In this document: positions 22,436 through 34,325 of the stretch, in pieces
Position numbering within the stretch: the first letter of the stretch is position 1
How the letters are laid out: every line of letters begins with the position of its first letter
NCBI RefSeq assembly: GCF_905220365.1
Contig: NC_061143.1
Span: forward strand, 6,634,001 to 6,698,000
DNA: 64,000 bases
Reading direction: 5' to 3'
Origin: Vanessa cardui
Taxonomy: Eukaryota > Arthropoda > Insecta > Lepidoptera > Nymphalidae
Notes under the pieces: model-generated
Database searches by the model: none
Told to the model about the DNA's origin: nothing
The model's input: the letters and a program-made list of their open reading frames with translations, nothing else
Made by a program: the position numbers and the translations under genes

Positions 22436-25394
22436 TTGTTACTATGTTTACTAAAACTTGTTACAGAAGTATTGTCTTCACTTTTAGTTTTGCTACGTCG
22501 ATAACAAGTTACAATTGATTTATTTAATAACGTAATCTGTAACTCATACGATGTTGTAATTATGACGGAGACGTGGTTGAATGGGAGTGTTTTTGATTCT
22601 GAAATCTTCGATAGTCGTTATGTTGTTTATAGACGTGATCGGGAGAGTAGTGGATTCCACGCTTCGAAAAATGGAGGTGGTGTACTCATAGCTGTATCTA
22701 ATCAATATAATTCTTCGCGACTGTTAACGCCCAAGAAAAGATTGAAAAACTTTACATCTGCGCTGTGTACATTCCACCTCCTGTACAAAATCATATATTT
22801 AATAATTTCGTCGATAACTCGAATCGAGTACTAGAGTCCGTTACCGATAATATACTTATCGCTGGCGATTTTAATCTCAGTAGCATTACATGGTCATTGG
22901 ATCCACTTAGTCATCTTTGTGCAGAACCCTCCAACAGTTATTTACAAAACCTTTTAACAGACTTTCTCTCATGCAATGAGCTGTATCAATTCAACTATAT
23001 AAAGAACAATAAAAATAAAATTCTTGATCTTGTTTTATAGAACATTGAAATTCATACTACTTCATGCCTTGATCCTCTAACATGTGTCGATCCCCTTATC
23101 CGCCTTTAGTTCTTTCTTTCGATTTAACAAATTCTACGTCGCTCATCCCTAATAGCAACATTACCAAATTTTGTTTTCACATGGCAGATTACGTGAATAT
23201 AAAGAAAGAACTAAGCGAAATTGATTGGAAGGAAATTTTGAGTAAATGCCCCTGTGTTGATGATATGGTCTCATTATTTTATGCCCAAATTCGTAAATTG
23301 ATATTAAAATATGTACCAAAAAAGAAACCCCGCAGTCATAAATATCCTATTTGGTTTACTTCGTGTCTGATTAAGTGCATTAAAGAAAAATATAAATATA
23401 GAATAAAGATTCGAAAATACAACAATCCTCGCTATAAACTAATTTTTGACTTATTGAAGAAAAGGTGCGAAAAACTTTTGTCATATTCTTATTCTAAATA
23501 TATAGATCGTCTTGAGTTCTCTTTAAGGTCTAATCCTAAGTTAATTTGGTCATTTTTAAAACAAAAAAAGGGGAAGAGTTCTTATCCATCAAAAATTAAG
23601 GGCGACAACATAATTGCGTCCAGCGGAACGGACATCTGCGAGGTTTTTGCTAAGCAATTTTCGTCAGTTTATAATAAGAATGATGGTTACCATGCTACCA
23701 ATAATGGAGACATTTCTGTAAATTTATGTAATATTACGAACCTTAGTCAAATATCTTTTACTGTAGATCAGGTTTACGATGTTTTAAAAAGACTGGATTC
23801 TAATAAGGGAGCGGGAGCTGACGGGATTCCATCAATTTTTGTCCATTCTTGCGCTAGAACATTGGCTTTACCACTGACACTAATTGTCAATACTTCTCTG
23901 TCAACTAGCACTTATCCTACCTTGTGGAAAAAGGCCCTTGTATTGCCTTTGTTGAAAACTGGTGATAGAGAGGATGCTAGGAATTATAGACCTATATCAA
24001 TTATGTCTGTTTTCGCGAAGGTATTTGAGGTACTTTTATATCCTGTTGTTTCTTGGCACTTCCAACAATTCGTTGCACCTGAACAACATGGGTTTGTGAA
24101 AGCCCGATCCACAGCAACTAATCTTGTGTCCTTTGTTGAAGACATTACTGAAGTTCTTGATACTGGCATGTGCGTTGATACAATTTACACAGATTTCAGT
24201 AAGGCCTTCGATAAAGTTGATCATGGTGTTTTAATTACTAAACTAAAAATTATAGGTATTTCAGGCCCATTACTGGAATGGTTTCGGTCTTATCTTGTCG
24301 ACCGGTCGGCTTCGGAACCATTTTTTGCGCAAACCGGCGTACCACAAGGTTCTCACCTGGGTCCTTTGCTGTTTAACATATTCATCAACGATATCAGTAG
24401 TTGCTTTAAATACTGTAATTGCTACTTGTTCGCTGATGATCTGAAGATTTTTAGACCTATCTCTACAGATACAGAGAACTCCTACAGGAGGACTTGAATA
24501 AGCTATCCTTATGGTGTCGAAATAATGGCATGACTTTGAATGCTGAGAAGTGTCATGTAATAAAATTTTCCAGGAAAAAGACTTCTTTTGCGAGAACATA
24601 TTTAATTGATAGTACAGCTCTGTCCGAAGTTCCTCACATACGTGATTTAGGAGTTATACTCGATAATAAACTTCGGTATAATATCCACATTGACAATATT
24701 GCAAACAAAGGTTTTAAGACTCTTGGCTTCTTTTTACGTAACTTCAAGCAATTTAAGAATTCACGCTCTAAATTAATTATTTATTCAGCCTTGGTACGTA
24801 GCATTTTAGGATATTGCAGTGTTGTGTGGAATCCTCACTTCAATATTTATTCACAAAGAATAGAAAGTATTCAAAAACGATTTCTTTGGCATTTGTGCTT
24901 TGATCTTAACCTAGTCAAAACTCTTAGGACATACGAAGACAGGCTTAAGTTCTTTAAACTTCATTCACTTTCGGATCGAAGACGGCTCCATGATCTCATT
25001 TTCCTGTATAAATTGGTGAATGGTGTCATTGATAGTCCCTGTTTATTGAAACAATTAAATATTCGTGCACCGGTGAGGACACTAAGACCGTCGTGTTATA
25101 CTCCATTTGTAGAAAAACCTACACGCTCACGTCAAAGACGCTACTCTCCAATTAATAGATTAATGTTGAGTTACAATGCCATCTATAAATTAACAAAAAA
25201 TAATTGTACTCTTTCTACTACGTCACCCACTATAGATAAAAAGAATTTAGATAGAAAGATGGATATTGACATATTTTGTGATAACCTTGTGAAATTTAAA
25301 TGTAATTTATTAAATTTTTATTCATCATATAATTCTAATTTAGAGTAATCTAATAATTATGATGGTTGTGATGCATTAACTTATTAATTTGTTA
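22436..25394 (+). mobile_element. CR1/jockey-group LINE, 5' part
   Basis: A non-LTR retrotransposon truncated at its 5' end. ORF2 (endonuclease plus reverse transcriptase) is recognisable from about 22436 to 25348, and the 3' UTR begins at 25349. That UTR is cut at 25394 by the Zator-like transposon and resumes at 29053. No ORF1 is visible upstream, where family A repeat and AT-rich sequence lie. The clade within the CR1/jockey group (Kiri-like is my guess) needs a tree. Confidence 0.85.
22562..25348 (+). pseudogene. LINE ORF2: endonuclease + reverse transcriptase, frameshifted
   Basis: This protein would nick target DNA and copy the element RNA into the chromosome. The endonuclease part shows MTETWLN (catalytic glutamate) at 22562, GGGVLIAV, and IAGDFNLSS (the D-x-N motif) near 22865. 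It is broken by a frameshift near 22750 and a stop at 23038. From 23082 an intact 471-codon stretch carries the RT domain: NYRPISIMSVFAKVFE, HGFVKARSTATNL, YTDFSKAFDKVDH, TGVPQGSHLGPLLF and the catalytic FADD box. A frameshift near 24480 moves to the frame open from 24494 to 25348, which holds the thumb/C-terminal region (MTLNAEKCHVIKF, GYCSVVWNP, RRFLW-like KRFLW). At least three lesions make it inactive, though long open stretches suggest moderate age. Confidence 0.88.
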
Positions 25395-25510
25395 GGAGCC
25401 ATCCATAAATTACGTCACACTAATTTCATTATTTTTGACCCCCTCCCCCGTCCTTGTCACAGCTGGTCACGTTTGTGAGACCCCCCCCCCCCTACATAGT
25501 GTGACGTCAC
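25395..25510 (+). repeat. Left terminal inverted repeat of Zator-like element
   Basis: It begins GGAGCCATCCATAAATTACG, followed by GTGACGTCAC-type palindromic sequence at about 25500 and runs of C. It pairs with 28940-29052, which has the same layout in inverse. Poly-C tracts (10 or more C near 25484) are part of both ends. Confidence 0.9.
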
Positions 25511-25677
25511 ATACTTTATACTCATTTTTAAATCTAGAAATAATTATTTAATTAAAACAGCAGTTCCGTATTTTTTTTATTTCAATTTAAATTATTTTTT
25601 GAAAATTAAGATCAAATCAAACATTTAAACGAATTAGCAAAATAAATACGATTAATTATATTAATTAAAGAACAAAC

Positions 25678-27785
25678 TTAATCATCTTGAGTCCATGGAC
25701 TTTGAACCCACTCCTTTAAATTATTTATAACTGGCATAGCAGCCACTACATTCTCGTTAGGGTTGTTCATGTCAGGAAGATTCGATGTGTCAACATCTTT
25801 TTCATCAAACCATACCGCATTATCATCATTATCCATACAAAGAATTTCATCTCTGGCACGTCTAGCAGCAATTCGTTGAGGACGAATCTTCGCGATGGGA
25901 AACATTTCTTGTTGTTTCTTATGTAATTCCTTGTGTTGATTAGTGGCCTTGTATGATGCAAAATATAGACCACAGGTGGCACATGATCGCTTAAACAAGT
26001 ATGCCTCGACACTGAGGCAATAGCTATCATACGGAACTTGCTTCAAATGTGATGACGCCCGAAGATCCAAAGCTAGCTGAAGTAACAGTGGAGCGAATTT
26101 ACCCTCGGGGTTATCTTTTTCTATGGTTACATAACCGCTTGACGTCTGATTAATTAAAACAGGTGGTGGTAAAAACCCCTCTTGTAACAGTCGCCAAAGG
26201 CTAGATCGTCGTACACCACAACATGAGACAACCTCGCATTTTACTATTTGTAATAAATATTGTGATTCACGCACATGATTTGCGTACCAAGTCGCATCAT
26301 TCTTCAATTCCTTAGCCTGTATATTATTCAGTCCAGTATCTGTTGGCCCAATGTATTCGGCAACCACAGGAAAATCATCAATGACCAATTGGCTCCAAAT
26401 ATTAGCCAGCACAATGCCTGCACTCTCAAAGTTTCGTTTTTCTAACTCCAAATCAGTTGTTCGATTACTGGAATCGAGATGGGAACCAAAATTGTCATAT
26501 TTTAAAACAACACCGGTAAGTTCGCGACTAAGAGGCGCCATTCGTCGTTCCACTCTGTTGAAAGCACTTCTTCCTGGAGCATTTGTGGCAATGTAAATAG
26601 CATCCAAGTCAAAATTTTTAAAATGTTGTATAGCTGAAACTATAACCCGCTCGTATCGTGGATTTTCGTCGGGACCACCATCACAATTAAAAATAAATAC
26701 GGGTTTTATAAAACCTTCGCGAGTTTTTATAAACTTTTCGAAAGCAGGCATTTCAGAAAGTTTATGAATGTCTGTGGCATGAGTCTCTGCATTAGACGAA
26801 GAATGCTTTTCACTACGAATTGCCACGTATGTAGGCCCAGAGTGTGTCACAGCTTCAGGTTTCCCTTCACCGTCCTTCTTTATTATTATGCCTGCATAGA
26901 CAGAGGGAATAAGTTTATGTTTTTCCGCGACCACGAAATCATGATCTGGTAATTTTACACGATAATCAAGGTGCATTAATATTGGTGCTTGAGCGTTTGC
27001 TGCTGTAATACCCAATGGCACGCGTGCTTTGTCATCCATTGATAAAAAGAAAACTTGATCAGGACCCAAAATTGAAGCTAACGATTCAAGATTTCTTATA
27101 GTAGCAGTACAGAATGTGCCATCTTTATGTTTCAAATGTAGCGTAGAATCTGGTTTACACAGTTTTACAGGAACAGTTACGACGTGTCTTTTTCCTTCCT
27201 CTGTATTGACTCGTCTGGGAAGAAGTTCAAGTATAACCCTGATCGACTGATAGAATATCCTTGTTTACAAAGTTCTGCTTGTAAATCGTCTAATGTTTTG
27301 CAGCACCTTATAGTTTCTGTGCGACGTCGATCATCAGCTGCACCACCGAAAATTGCAATCTCCTTTATGACTTCAAGTATACCGGATTGGTTTTCTTCTA
27401 CTCTAGGCCGACCGACAGAATCTCGAATTTTTAGAGCTGCTGCAAATTCGGCATTACTTTCACAGAGCTTTGATATTTTTTGTTTCTTCGAGTCACGACT
27501 TTTTTTTTGTCTTTCCGCTGCGCTAATCTTTCGTTTCAATATGTTTTTTTCCTGCTGAATATCCTTTCTCAAAGTTGCTATTCTTTTTATTGCTTCATCT
27601 GTAGCTATACCAGTATCGCGCGCTAATATCAAGCTGTTGAGTTCAGATTCCAGAACTACAATCTTATTCCTAGATGCGCTCTGACTAGGCTTTGGTTTAG
27701 GTATTGCTTGAAGTAACTGGCATTCACTTGATTGTATAACGATATCCTTATTAATGTCTTCTGGCATGTCTTGCTTAATACTTCC
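25678..27785 (-). pseudogene. Zator-like transposase, exon 2 (one frameshift)
   Basis: This is the main exon of the transposase that would excise and insert the element. Exon 2 starts at 27785 after a good acceptor (T-rich tract, AATTGCAG). A basic, coiled-coil-prone N-terminal part is open to 27177. Near 27227 a one-base change shifts the frame; beyond it the other frame continues without a gap through GKRHVV and VPVKL into the long open frame ending at 25678. Within that frame (numbering from 27135), candidate catalytic residues are D34/D35 (FLSMDDKARVPLG), D152 (FNCDGGPDENPR) and E196 (AFNRVERRMAPLS). A C2H2-type zinc finger (CATCGLYF...HKELH) lies near the C-terminus. The D-D-E pattern recalls Zator and bacterial ISAzo13-type transposases. 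With exon 1 the product would be about 790 residues. One lesion is visible, so the copy is probably young. Confidence 0.82.
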
Positions 27786-28345
27786 CTGCAATTAAAAAAA
27801 ACATGTAAAATGTTGAATATGGACATTTCATATAATCAAATAAATGTTAAATATTAGTTATAATTAGAGGGGATTTAAAAATTGACATTATTTGTTTACT
27901 TTTTAGTTGTCACTATTTTTAAGTCGGTTATTTTTTGTTAAAAAAAAAATATTTTCCAATTTTTAGTGTCAACGTAAAGAAATATTTTTGAATTATTAAA
28001 ATATCTCAGAAATTGGAAGAGTTCTATCGATTTCTCCAGGATCTCATCATCAGATCACGACTTAATGTATAAGTATGGAATTACCTCGGAATAATACCCT
28101 ATCAAAAACAAAATATTTTTTCAAATCGGTCAAAGCGTCTGCGAGTAATAATCTCATAACAAACATAAAAAAAAACAAGTACCCGAATTGAGAACCTCTT
28201 CCTTAGTCTTAGTCGGTTAAAAAGTTAAAAAATATACAGACAAACAGAAGATTAAACAAAAGTTCAAAGTGGGTTTCACTCTTATAATAATTTGTAATAC
28301 CTAGTCATTTTAGTTTGGTTGTTAAACTTCAAATTTCGAACTTAC

Positions 28346-28621
28346 CTTTACGTCCTCGGACTCCAGTTGTATTCGTGGTGATGACGACGATGGAATTTTT
28401 GAATAAAAATTCATAATTGTCGCTTTCTTTTTCGTAATTTTTATTTGTAATTCTTTTATTTTACATTCTACTTTATCTTTAACATTGTCATTACTTTTCA
28501 AACTTTTCCATAAATTGTTAATTTCCTCCTGTACAATTTGTTTTTTTTTATCAGCATAAGCTGCACTGTATGTTTCATATAGTTTACGATAAAGATTACC
28601 TAAGTCACTCTTTTTATTCAT
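28346..28621 (-). CDS. Zator-like transposase, exon 1
   Basis: The first coding exon has 92 codons and starts MNKKSDLGNLYRKLYETYSA; it is rich in K and E and likely alpha-helical. It ends at AAAG|GTAAGT, a consensus splice donor (intron from 28345). The intron to 27786 is 560 bp, AT-rich, and ends in a T-tract plus TTGCAG. Joining at these sites keeps the reading frame (phase 0). The open frame would otherwise run only seven codons into the intron. The ATG at 28621 is the first in frame. I recognise no domain in this exon alone; the link to the transposase rests on splice sites, phase and position between the two terminal repeats. Confidence 0.7.
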
Positions 28622-28939
28622 TGTAAATTTGTTTTGTAAGTATCACAGTATACAGTATTAAATCACAAAATAGTAAAACTAAGAAAACGGCAATGTTTCA
28701 TCCACGTAAGTTAGTTGTCAAATGAAATAAATGAAATAATATTATTATTTTCGCCGCTGGTACGATGCGTTGGCGGCATTTATCAAAGGGTATTAGACGA
28801 TCGGCGCGTAACACTAGTATAGCGAGTTGCTGACAAAACAATTCAAACCTTATGTATCTATACATAGAGCTGCAAATGTTTTTGAATATTTTGTCAATAG
28901 TTCAATGTTTATATTTTAACACTTTAGATTATGAGTTTT

Positions 28940-29052
28940 GAAATGTGACGTCACCAAATTTAGGACCCCTCCCTCCCCCTTGTCACACAATGTCACACTA
29001 CGTCGACCCCCTCCCTCCCCCTTAACGTGTGACGTAATTTATGGATGGCCCC
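28940..29052 (-). repeat. Right terminal inverted repeat of Zator-like element
   Basis: It ends GTAATTTATGGATGGCCCC, the inverse of the left end with one difference (GGGG versus GGAG). The C-rich tracts and an internal TGTGACGTCACC-like palindrome mirror the left side. Confidence 0.9.
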
Positions 29053-29439
29053 TTATTGCCTAATATCGGAAAACCTTGTTACTCAATTATTCTTCAATTG
29101 ATTTGTTTTATATTTTATTTAATTGGACATTGTAATTCTTTATTTTAATATTTATTAATGATATTAAAGTACAAATTTATAAATATGCTCAATTTTATCT
29201 AATTTGTTAGGATATGTTATTATTTATTATTTTAATGTTTATGTTGATGATTTTCTTTCCTAATTTTGTTTCTTTCAATTTATAATTTTACCTGCATGTT
29301 GTGTCTATTTTGCTTTGAAATGTGTGTAACACCTATAATTAAGATAACATTTAGATTTTAATATTAGTTGTTTTATTATGTTCTACTCGCTTTTGTTAAT
29401 GTATATCTTGTTGGTGTTAATAAATAAATAAAAAAAAAA
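29053..29439 (+). mobile_element. CR1/jockey-group LINE, 3' UTR and A-rich tail
   Basis: This continues the LINE 3' UTR interrupted at 25394. It is AT-rich and ends in (AATA)n and a run of A at about 29420-29439, the expected LINE 3' tail. The tail is followed by (AT)n. Confidence 0.7.
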
Positions 29440-31081
29440 TATATATATTAATCTGTTGTTGGATAGGTCTCAATTCTCACGTTTCTTTGGTTTGCTTTCA
29501 TTTCATCTGTAGTTTTCAAATAAAATTTACATCGATTGGTAATCAGCAAACTAGTCTTCTTGCTTCTCTAGTCGATCACTCCGTAACAAGTTTAAACGCC
29601 AGTCTTTATTACTACATTTTCTTCCGTTACTTATTTATACGTACATATTTAGTTCTATATAATGGTGGTAATCTGTTTTACCTACATAATTTATATACAG
29701 ATTATATATCATATAGTGTTCGTAAAGTGTTCAAAACTGAACGTAATCATTAATTACTGAAAGTTTGAAGAAAGTAGGCATAATATTCAATTAATTATTC
29801 GAACATTGTTTTATAAACTTTTAGTCCATTTTTTTATTGATATCATTAAAATTGAATTGTGGATAGTTACCGAATAGTTAACAAATAGAGGTATGAAAAA
29901 TCGTGAACAGTTTTGTGTTTGCCTATATATTTACATAACACGTGTATCATGAGAAAGCATGTAATTTGAGTTCGCTTATTGCCTGTCATAAGTAATGTTG
30001 CCTCCGTACCATAAAGTTCTACATGTTTATTGTTTTCTTCTGAATAATGTCGCTTTGTGGACTTTATAACAATATATTCAATTTTATGTTTGCCCATCGT
30101 CTTACTGTTTACATAAGCCTTCCCGTCTTAGGTACGAGCTGTTCCTGCATTAGACTTAAAGCTTAGGCGGATTTTACAAGTAGAAGTAAACAGTGGAATC
30201 CTTATGTTAAGTATCAATTTGGATATTCGAAACGTATGATGCTAAGACATATTTTATATGATGATAAGTGACGTAAGCAGGATAGCAAATGTAGGACAGC
30301 AAATTATTTAACTATTTAAAGTGATTTATTGCTTAAAATTGCTTTGTAAATAAGTTATTATTTCTCATATAGAGTAAATGATCACAAATATTATTGTGGG
30401 TTATCTGTAAGAGATAGACATAAACAATGGCGGAGTTTTTTTGTGAACTCCTTAAGGTGTACAAAACTTGTAGTATACTGTTTTGATCTATCGGGTTTAT
30501 AGGGTTTAATAAGTTTACTTTTAAAGATAAAAGCATAAACAGGGACAGATAGCGGTAAGTGATTTTGTTTCGTACTATGTAATAAAGATGAAATTACGTT
30601 TTGGATCAAAATAGGACACTTATACAGAGAATATGAACATAAATAAAATAATTAACATTTATACTTTATGAGCTATATGTTGTGAAAAATAATTTAAATT
30701 TCTTATTGTGTCCAAAAATACAGCACGAAGCTTTGAAATATTCCAAAAATAATATGAACATTTACAACAATTAGTTAATGCACGGAATGCGAAACAATGC
30801 CTTTTTCAATTCGTCTTAAAATACGAGATGCGGTATAATATTCTCCAAGCTAATGTATTCGTAAATAAATTATCATAGTGGTCGTTTGAATTGTAAAGAA
30901 GTTTATGTGCTGCAGGTCTTCTTCAAAATGTTGGAATAATACAAAAACTCTCCTCAAATCAAAACTGATACAAGATTGATTATTTTTCTCGATCCTTCCA
31001 ATTCGACGATTAAAGTAGGAATGACCATTTCTAGGCTTACTCCTAGTATATAATGTTTACACGCCCCTCCTCCGAATGTAG
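29440..31081. other. AT-rich non-coding stretch
   Basis: At about 30535-30590 a fragment with 'ACAGGGACAGATAGCGG' and 'GATTTTGTTTCGTACTATGT' matches the end of the Helitron-like remnants at 47345 and 52215. I see no convincing exon. Open frames at 29487 and 29867 lack family or splice support. Confidence 0.4.
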
Positions 31082-31139
31082 CAACATCCGGTTTCGATCC
31101 ATTTAAAAAACAATTTAGTTTAGTCAAAACCGGATGTTG
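31082..31139. repeat. Inverted repeat, 13-bp perfect arms
   Basis: CAACATCCGGTTT at 31082-31094 is matched by AAACCGGATGTTG at 31127-31139, with a 32-nt loop. It may be a small MITE core; no flanking duplication is obvious. Confidence 0.7.
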
Positions 31140-31579
31140 ACAATCAACGCAAATTGTAACAACTATTTAAATCGAATTATTTATGCTGATAATACTTTAA
31201 TACATTAAAACAATAAAATATGATCATATTAAAATAAATATGCTAACAAAAAGTACATGTAACACGTGTCATCTTTCAAGATGACCAGACAAACGGTTTC
31301 AATGTCTTTTAGTATCAGATTTTCATAATACCTTTTTATCAATATTATACGAGTAAGATAATATTAAGCTTAGTAGCAATATTATTGCAATTTATCTTAC
31401 TTGAAATAACAATATGAAGACTATTATTTGAATTTGTTCTTTATTCTATAGTATTCCGGTCTTTTCATATCGAATCTGTTTCATTATGTACCCAAAGCGA
31501 GTTACGTAATTGTTCGTCTAGATGGCTATTGGTCATTTGTATGAATTATTGACTGTTACAAGTATTGTATTGCTAATGG

Positions 31580-32045
31580 ATGAATTATACTGAAAACTGA
31601 CTTTATCTATACTAATATTATAGAGGCGCCGCCCAGGCGCGAGATGGACCGATGAACTGATAAAGGTAGCAGGAGAAAATTGGATAACCTTGGCTAGACA
31701 AAAAGAACGATGGAAGTCCTTGGAGGAGGCTTTTACCCGAAAGGGGTCCATATAAACCACGACAATATATGTTAATTAGTTTTTAGTCAGTTAGTTATTA
31801 GAAATAATTTTGTTTATAAGTAATCTTAGTTATAGCTAAAACTTAATCTTTATTTACACTAGTTTATTAAACAAATTGTGGTATGTGGAATTAAATAAAG
31901 CCTTATTATTGTTATTAATATTATAAATGTGAAAGTAACTCTGTCTCTCTCTTTTATAGCCAAAACACTGAACAGAATTGGACGAAATTTTGTGTGAAGC
32001 AGACTCGAACTCCTAAGAAGGACATAGGATACTTTTTTGCTCAAT
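31580..32045 (+). repeat. Helitron-like repeat split by a LINE tail
   Basis: The sequence TATACTAATATTATA at about 31608-31622 and AATATTATAAATGTGAAAGT from 31917 match the uninterrupted repeat at 54497-54640 ('ATACTAATATTATAAATGTG'). The insert at 31623-31916 separates them. I infer Helitron-like from memory of lepidopteran repeats. Confidence 0.6.
31623..31916 (+). mobile_element. 5'-truncated LINE 3' end with 9-bp target duplication
   Basis: The first ~130 bp translate to a LINE C-terminal signature, RPGARWTDELIKVAGENW followed by ARQKERWKSLEEAF, ending at a stop near 31753, then an AT-rich 3' UTR. The direct repeat AATATTATA at 31614-31622 and 31917-31925 flanks it. It is an old, 5'-truncated insertion. 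Confidence 0.75.
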
Positions 32046-33592
32046 ACACGAATCCATCACGAATCAACTAATTGCTATATAATACTGATAATTAAAGCAT
32101 AATATTTATTTAGGTATGTTAAGTGCTTAAATTAATTTATAAAAATTAAAATGAAACAGCTACCGTAGAAATCAAGACAGCCGCGATAACTTATTTGTTA
32201 CCAGTGGTATTTTATAATAATATGATATTTTTTTGGAAACAAATGGAAAGTAGCAAATAGTAGATTGTTATATAGGTACCTACTGATACCTTTTACGGAC
32301 GTATTTTTGATATAATTTTTTCAACTAGTAGTAATTAGTTGGATGTAGTAAGAACGTTTGTCTATATTTTAATTTGATCCAGGAAACTCAAATTTTATTT
32401 TAAAAACTGCAGAAATGCAGATATTTATCGCGCGATTTAAAGACCATTAAATCAATTTGTTAATCATAACTTAACGTAATTATTTTTATTAACATAAACA
32501 CGAACACAGCCGAACTTCTCAATTGAAATAAAAATCTAATCTCATCTAGTTATTAGTACAATAACAATATTTGTGTATATACATTGACTGACAATACACA
32601 TGTCAGTCATTCTATTTTCTGCAATAAAGTATAGATAAATATACATTTTAACAAGGAAAAAGGAGATGTTGTTAAAGGTAGTACAAATAAAAGAAACAGC
32701 AAAATATTCATGAAAATGAAAAACAAATAAGACAAGACGTAAGACCGAATTTTCTTTTTAAGTTTTCCTGAGGACCCTCGTACTTGGTGCTTTTGTTTTT
32801 ATCGAACGAATTTTACTTTTTGTCCTTTTTTAACTTCAATATATCCATACTTAAAAAATCAAACAAAAATTGATTGTCACCAGAGGTTTTTAGTTAGGTC
32901 GAAATTCAAATCTGTAAACCGTGGACAATTTTGATAAATGTATCCCAATACAATTAGGACTCAAATTAATTTATACAGTATTCATATTTGCCGCACATAT
33001 GAATAACTAAACTAAATAATAACAGTGATTAAACATTTAAAACTCTATAAAGCATTGAGTTCATTTTTGTTTATTTTCAAGTCCATAGTTTAATGTAATA
33101 TTATTTGATTATCTATATCTATAAATTCAATTTTAATTAACATTATTTCTTTATATATAAAACCTTTTTTTTACAATATCTAAATAGAAAAAGGAATGTG
33201 TAAAATCGAATATTCTGTGATCTTCTTTTGTTTTTTTATTCACTTACTATTATTTGCAACGAAACAATGTACAATTATATTGCAAGAATATTTATATAAA
33301 CTAGTTTTAGAAGCGATTTATTTTAATTTAATTGAGTTCGGATTATTTGAGTTCGGACTCCAGTGTCTAAGTAATAGACAGATTATATAATAAAATTGTG
33401 GAACAGTATAGATAACGAGTCATTTCGTTCGGTAGAATCTTCATATAGTACAGTCCAGCAAATTGTCGATACAACAGTTCTCGTGCCGTCTGAAGATAAG
33501 ATTTTGTTTTCGATTGGAATAATTTTCCTATAAACAATCAACTATAAATTGAATACAGTCTGAAATGGCTTAACGTGTTCATCGAAACATAG
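32046..33592. other. AT-rich non-coding stretch
   Basis: I see no gene, recognisable repeat or structure. Confidence 0.45.
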
Positions 33593-33643
33593 AGGTATTG
33601 TTATTGCTGTGAGTCATACTGACTCACAGCAATAACAATACCT
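33593..33643. repeat. Perfect palindrome, 24-bp arms and 3-nt spacer
   Basis: Arm AGGTATTGTTATTGCTGTG... (33593-33616) is matched without error by its inverse (33620-33643) across the spacer TAC. The identity stops exactly at the arm ends, and nothing outside matches. Confidence 0.97.
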
Positions 33644-34085
33644 ATATAAATAAATATATCCAGTACAAATATGATTCCGAGGGGAAATAGAACTCGTGAC
33701 AATCCGAGTCGAAAGCAGATTAACAGCTATTTCGCTGGACGAATGTTAGTTAGTTGCAGATTAACGACAGTAATGGGTTAAGCGTAATAAATGTGTCGTA
33801 ACTCTGCGTTCAACTTTAATGCAGATTTATGAATAAAGTTTCTGTTGACCTTTATTTTAAAAGTACTAGCGTCCCTACAAGTTTGCCCGCTGTCGATCGA
33901 GATAAACAAGATCTTGGTTTAGTGACTTTCATTTAGTAATTTGATTAAACTCTTCTTGATTGCTTCGTTTCGCTCTTTAACAAGATTAAGCGCTTGTTAT
34001 GGTGTTTATATTAATCGTATTCATAGAGTTTTAAAGTTTTTAAACGATGTATTCGCTTTATTTTACAATATTTATTGTATTGTAA

Positions 34086-34325
34086 CGACCGACGATGGTC
34101 GAGTGGTGTGTACACCGGTTTTCATGGGTACGCCACTCCGAGGTCCTGGGTTCGATTCCCGGCTGAATCAATGTAGATTATCATTAGTTTTCTATGCTGT
34201 CTTGGGTCTTGGTGTTTGTGGTACCGTCGTTACTTCTGATTATCCATAACACAAGTGCTTTAGTTACTTACATTAGGATCAGAGTAATGTTTGTGAAGTT
34301 GTCTCATATACATAAATATATATTT
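34086..34325 (+). repeat. tRNA-derived SINE (family T2)
   Basis: Complete copy: A-box-like GATGGTCGAGTGGTGTG, B-box-like GGGTTCGATTCCCGG, body with GGTACCGTCGTTACTTC, and an ATAAATATATATTTA tail. The 102-codon open frame that covers it is SINE sequence and not a gene. Confidence 0.85.

Larger units (their letters stand above)
25395..29052 (-). mobile_element. Zator-like DNA transposon, nearly intact, nested in a LINE
   Basis: The 3658-bp element has matching ends: left GGAGCCATCCATAAATTACG and right, read inward, GGGGCCATCCATAAATTACG, each continuing TCACAC and then C-rich tracts. It is flanked by TTA on both sides (25392-25394 and 29053-29055), a 3-bp target duplication. Removing it rejoins the LINE 3' UTR. 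It encodes on the minus strand a spliced DDE-type transposase. The 3-bp duplication, the GGG-CCATCCATAAATTACGTCAC-type ends and the transposase pattern fit the Zator superfamily as I remember it. The superfamily label is an inference; the element itself is directly visible. Confidence 0.88.

Noticed and set aside
27184..27558. 124-codon plus-strand open frame
   Set aside because: Antisense shadow of transposase exon 2, which is supported by splice sites, phase and family motifs.
33941..34249. 102-codon open frame
   Set aside because: It covers a T2 SINE (tRNA-like boxes at 34090-34160) and has no protein-like features.
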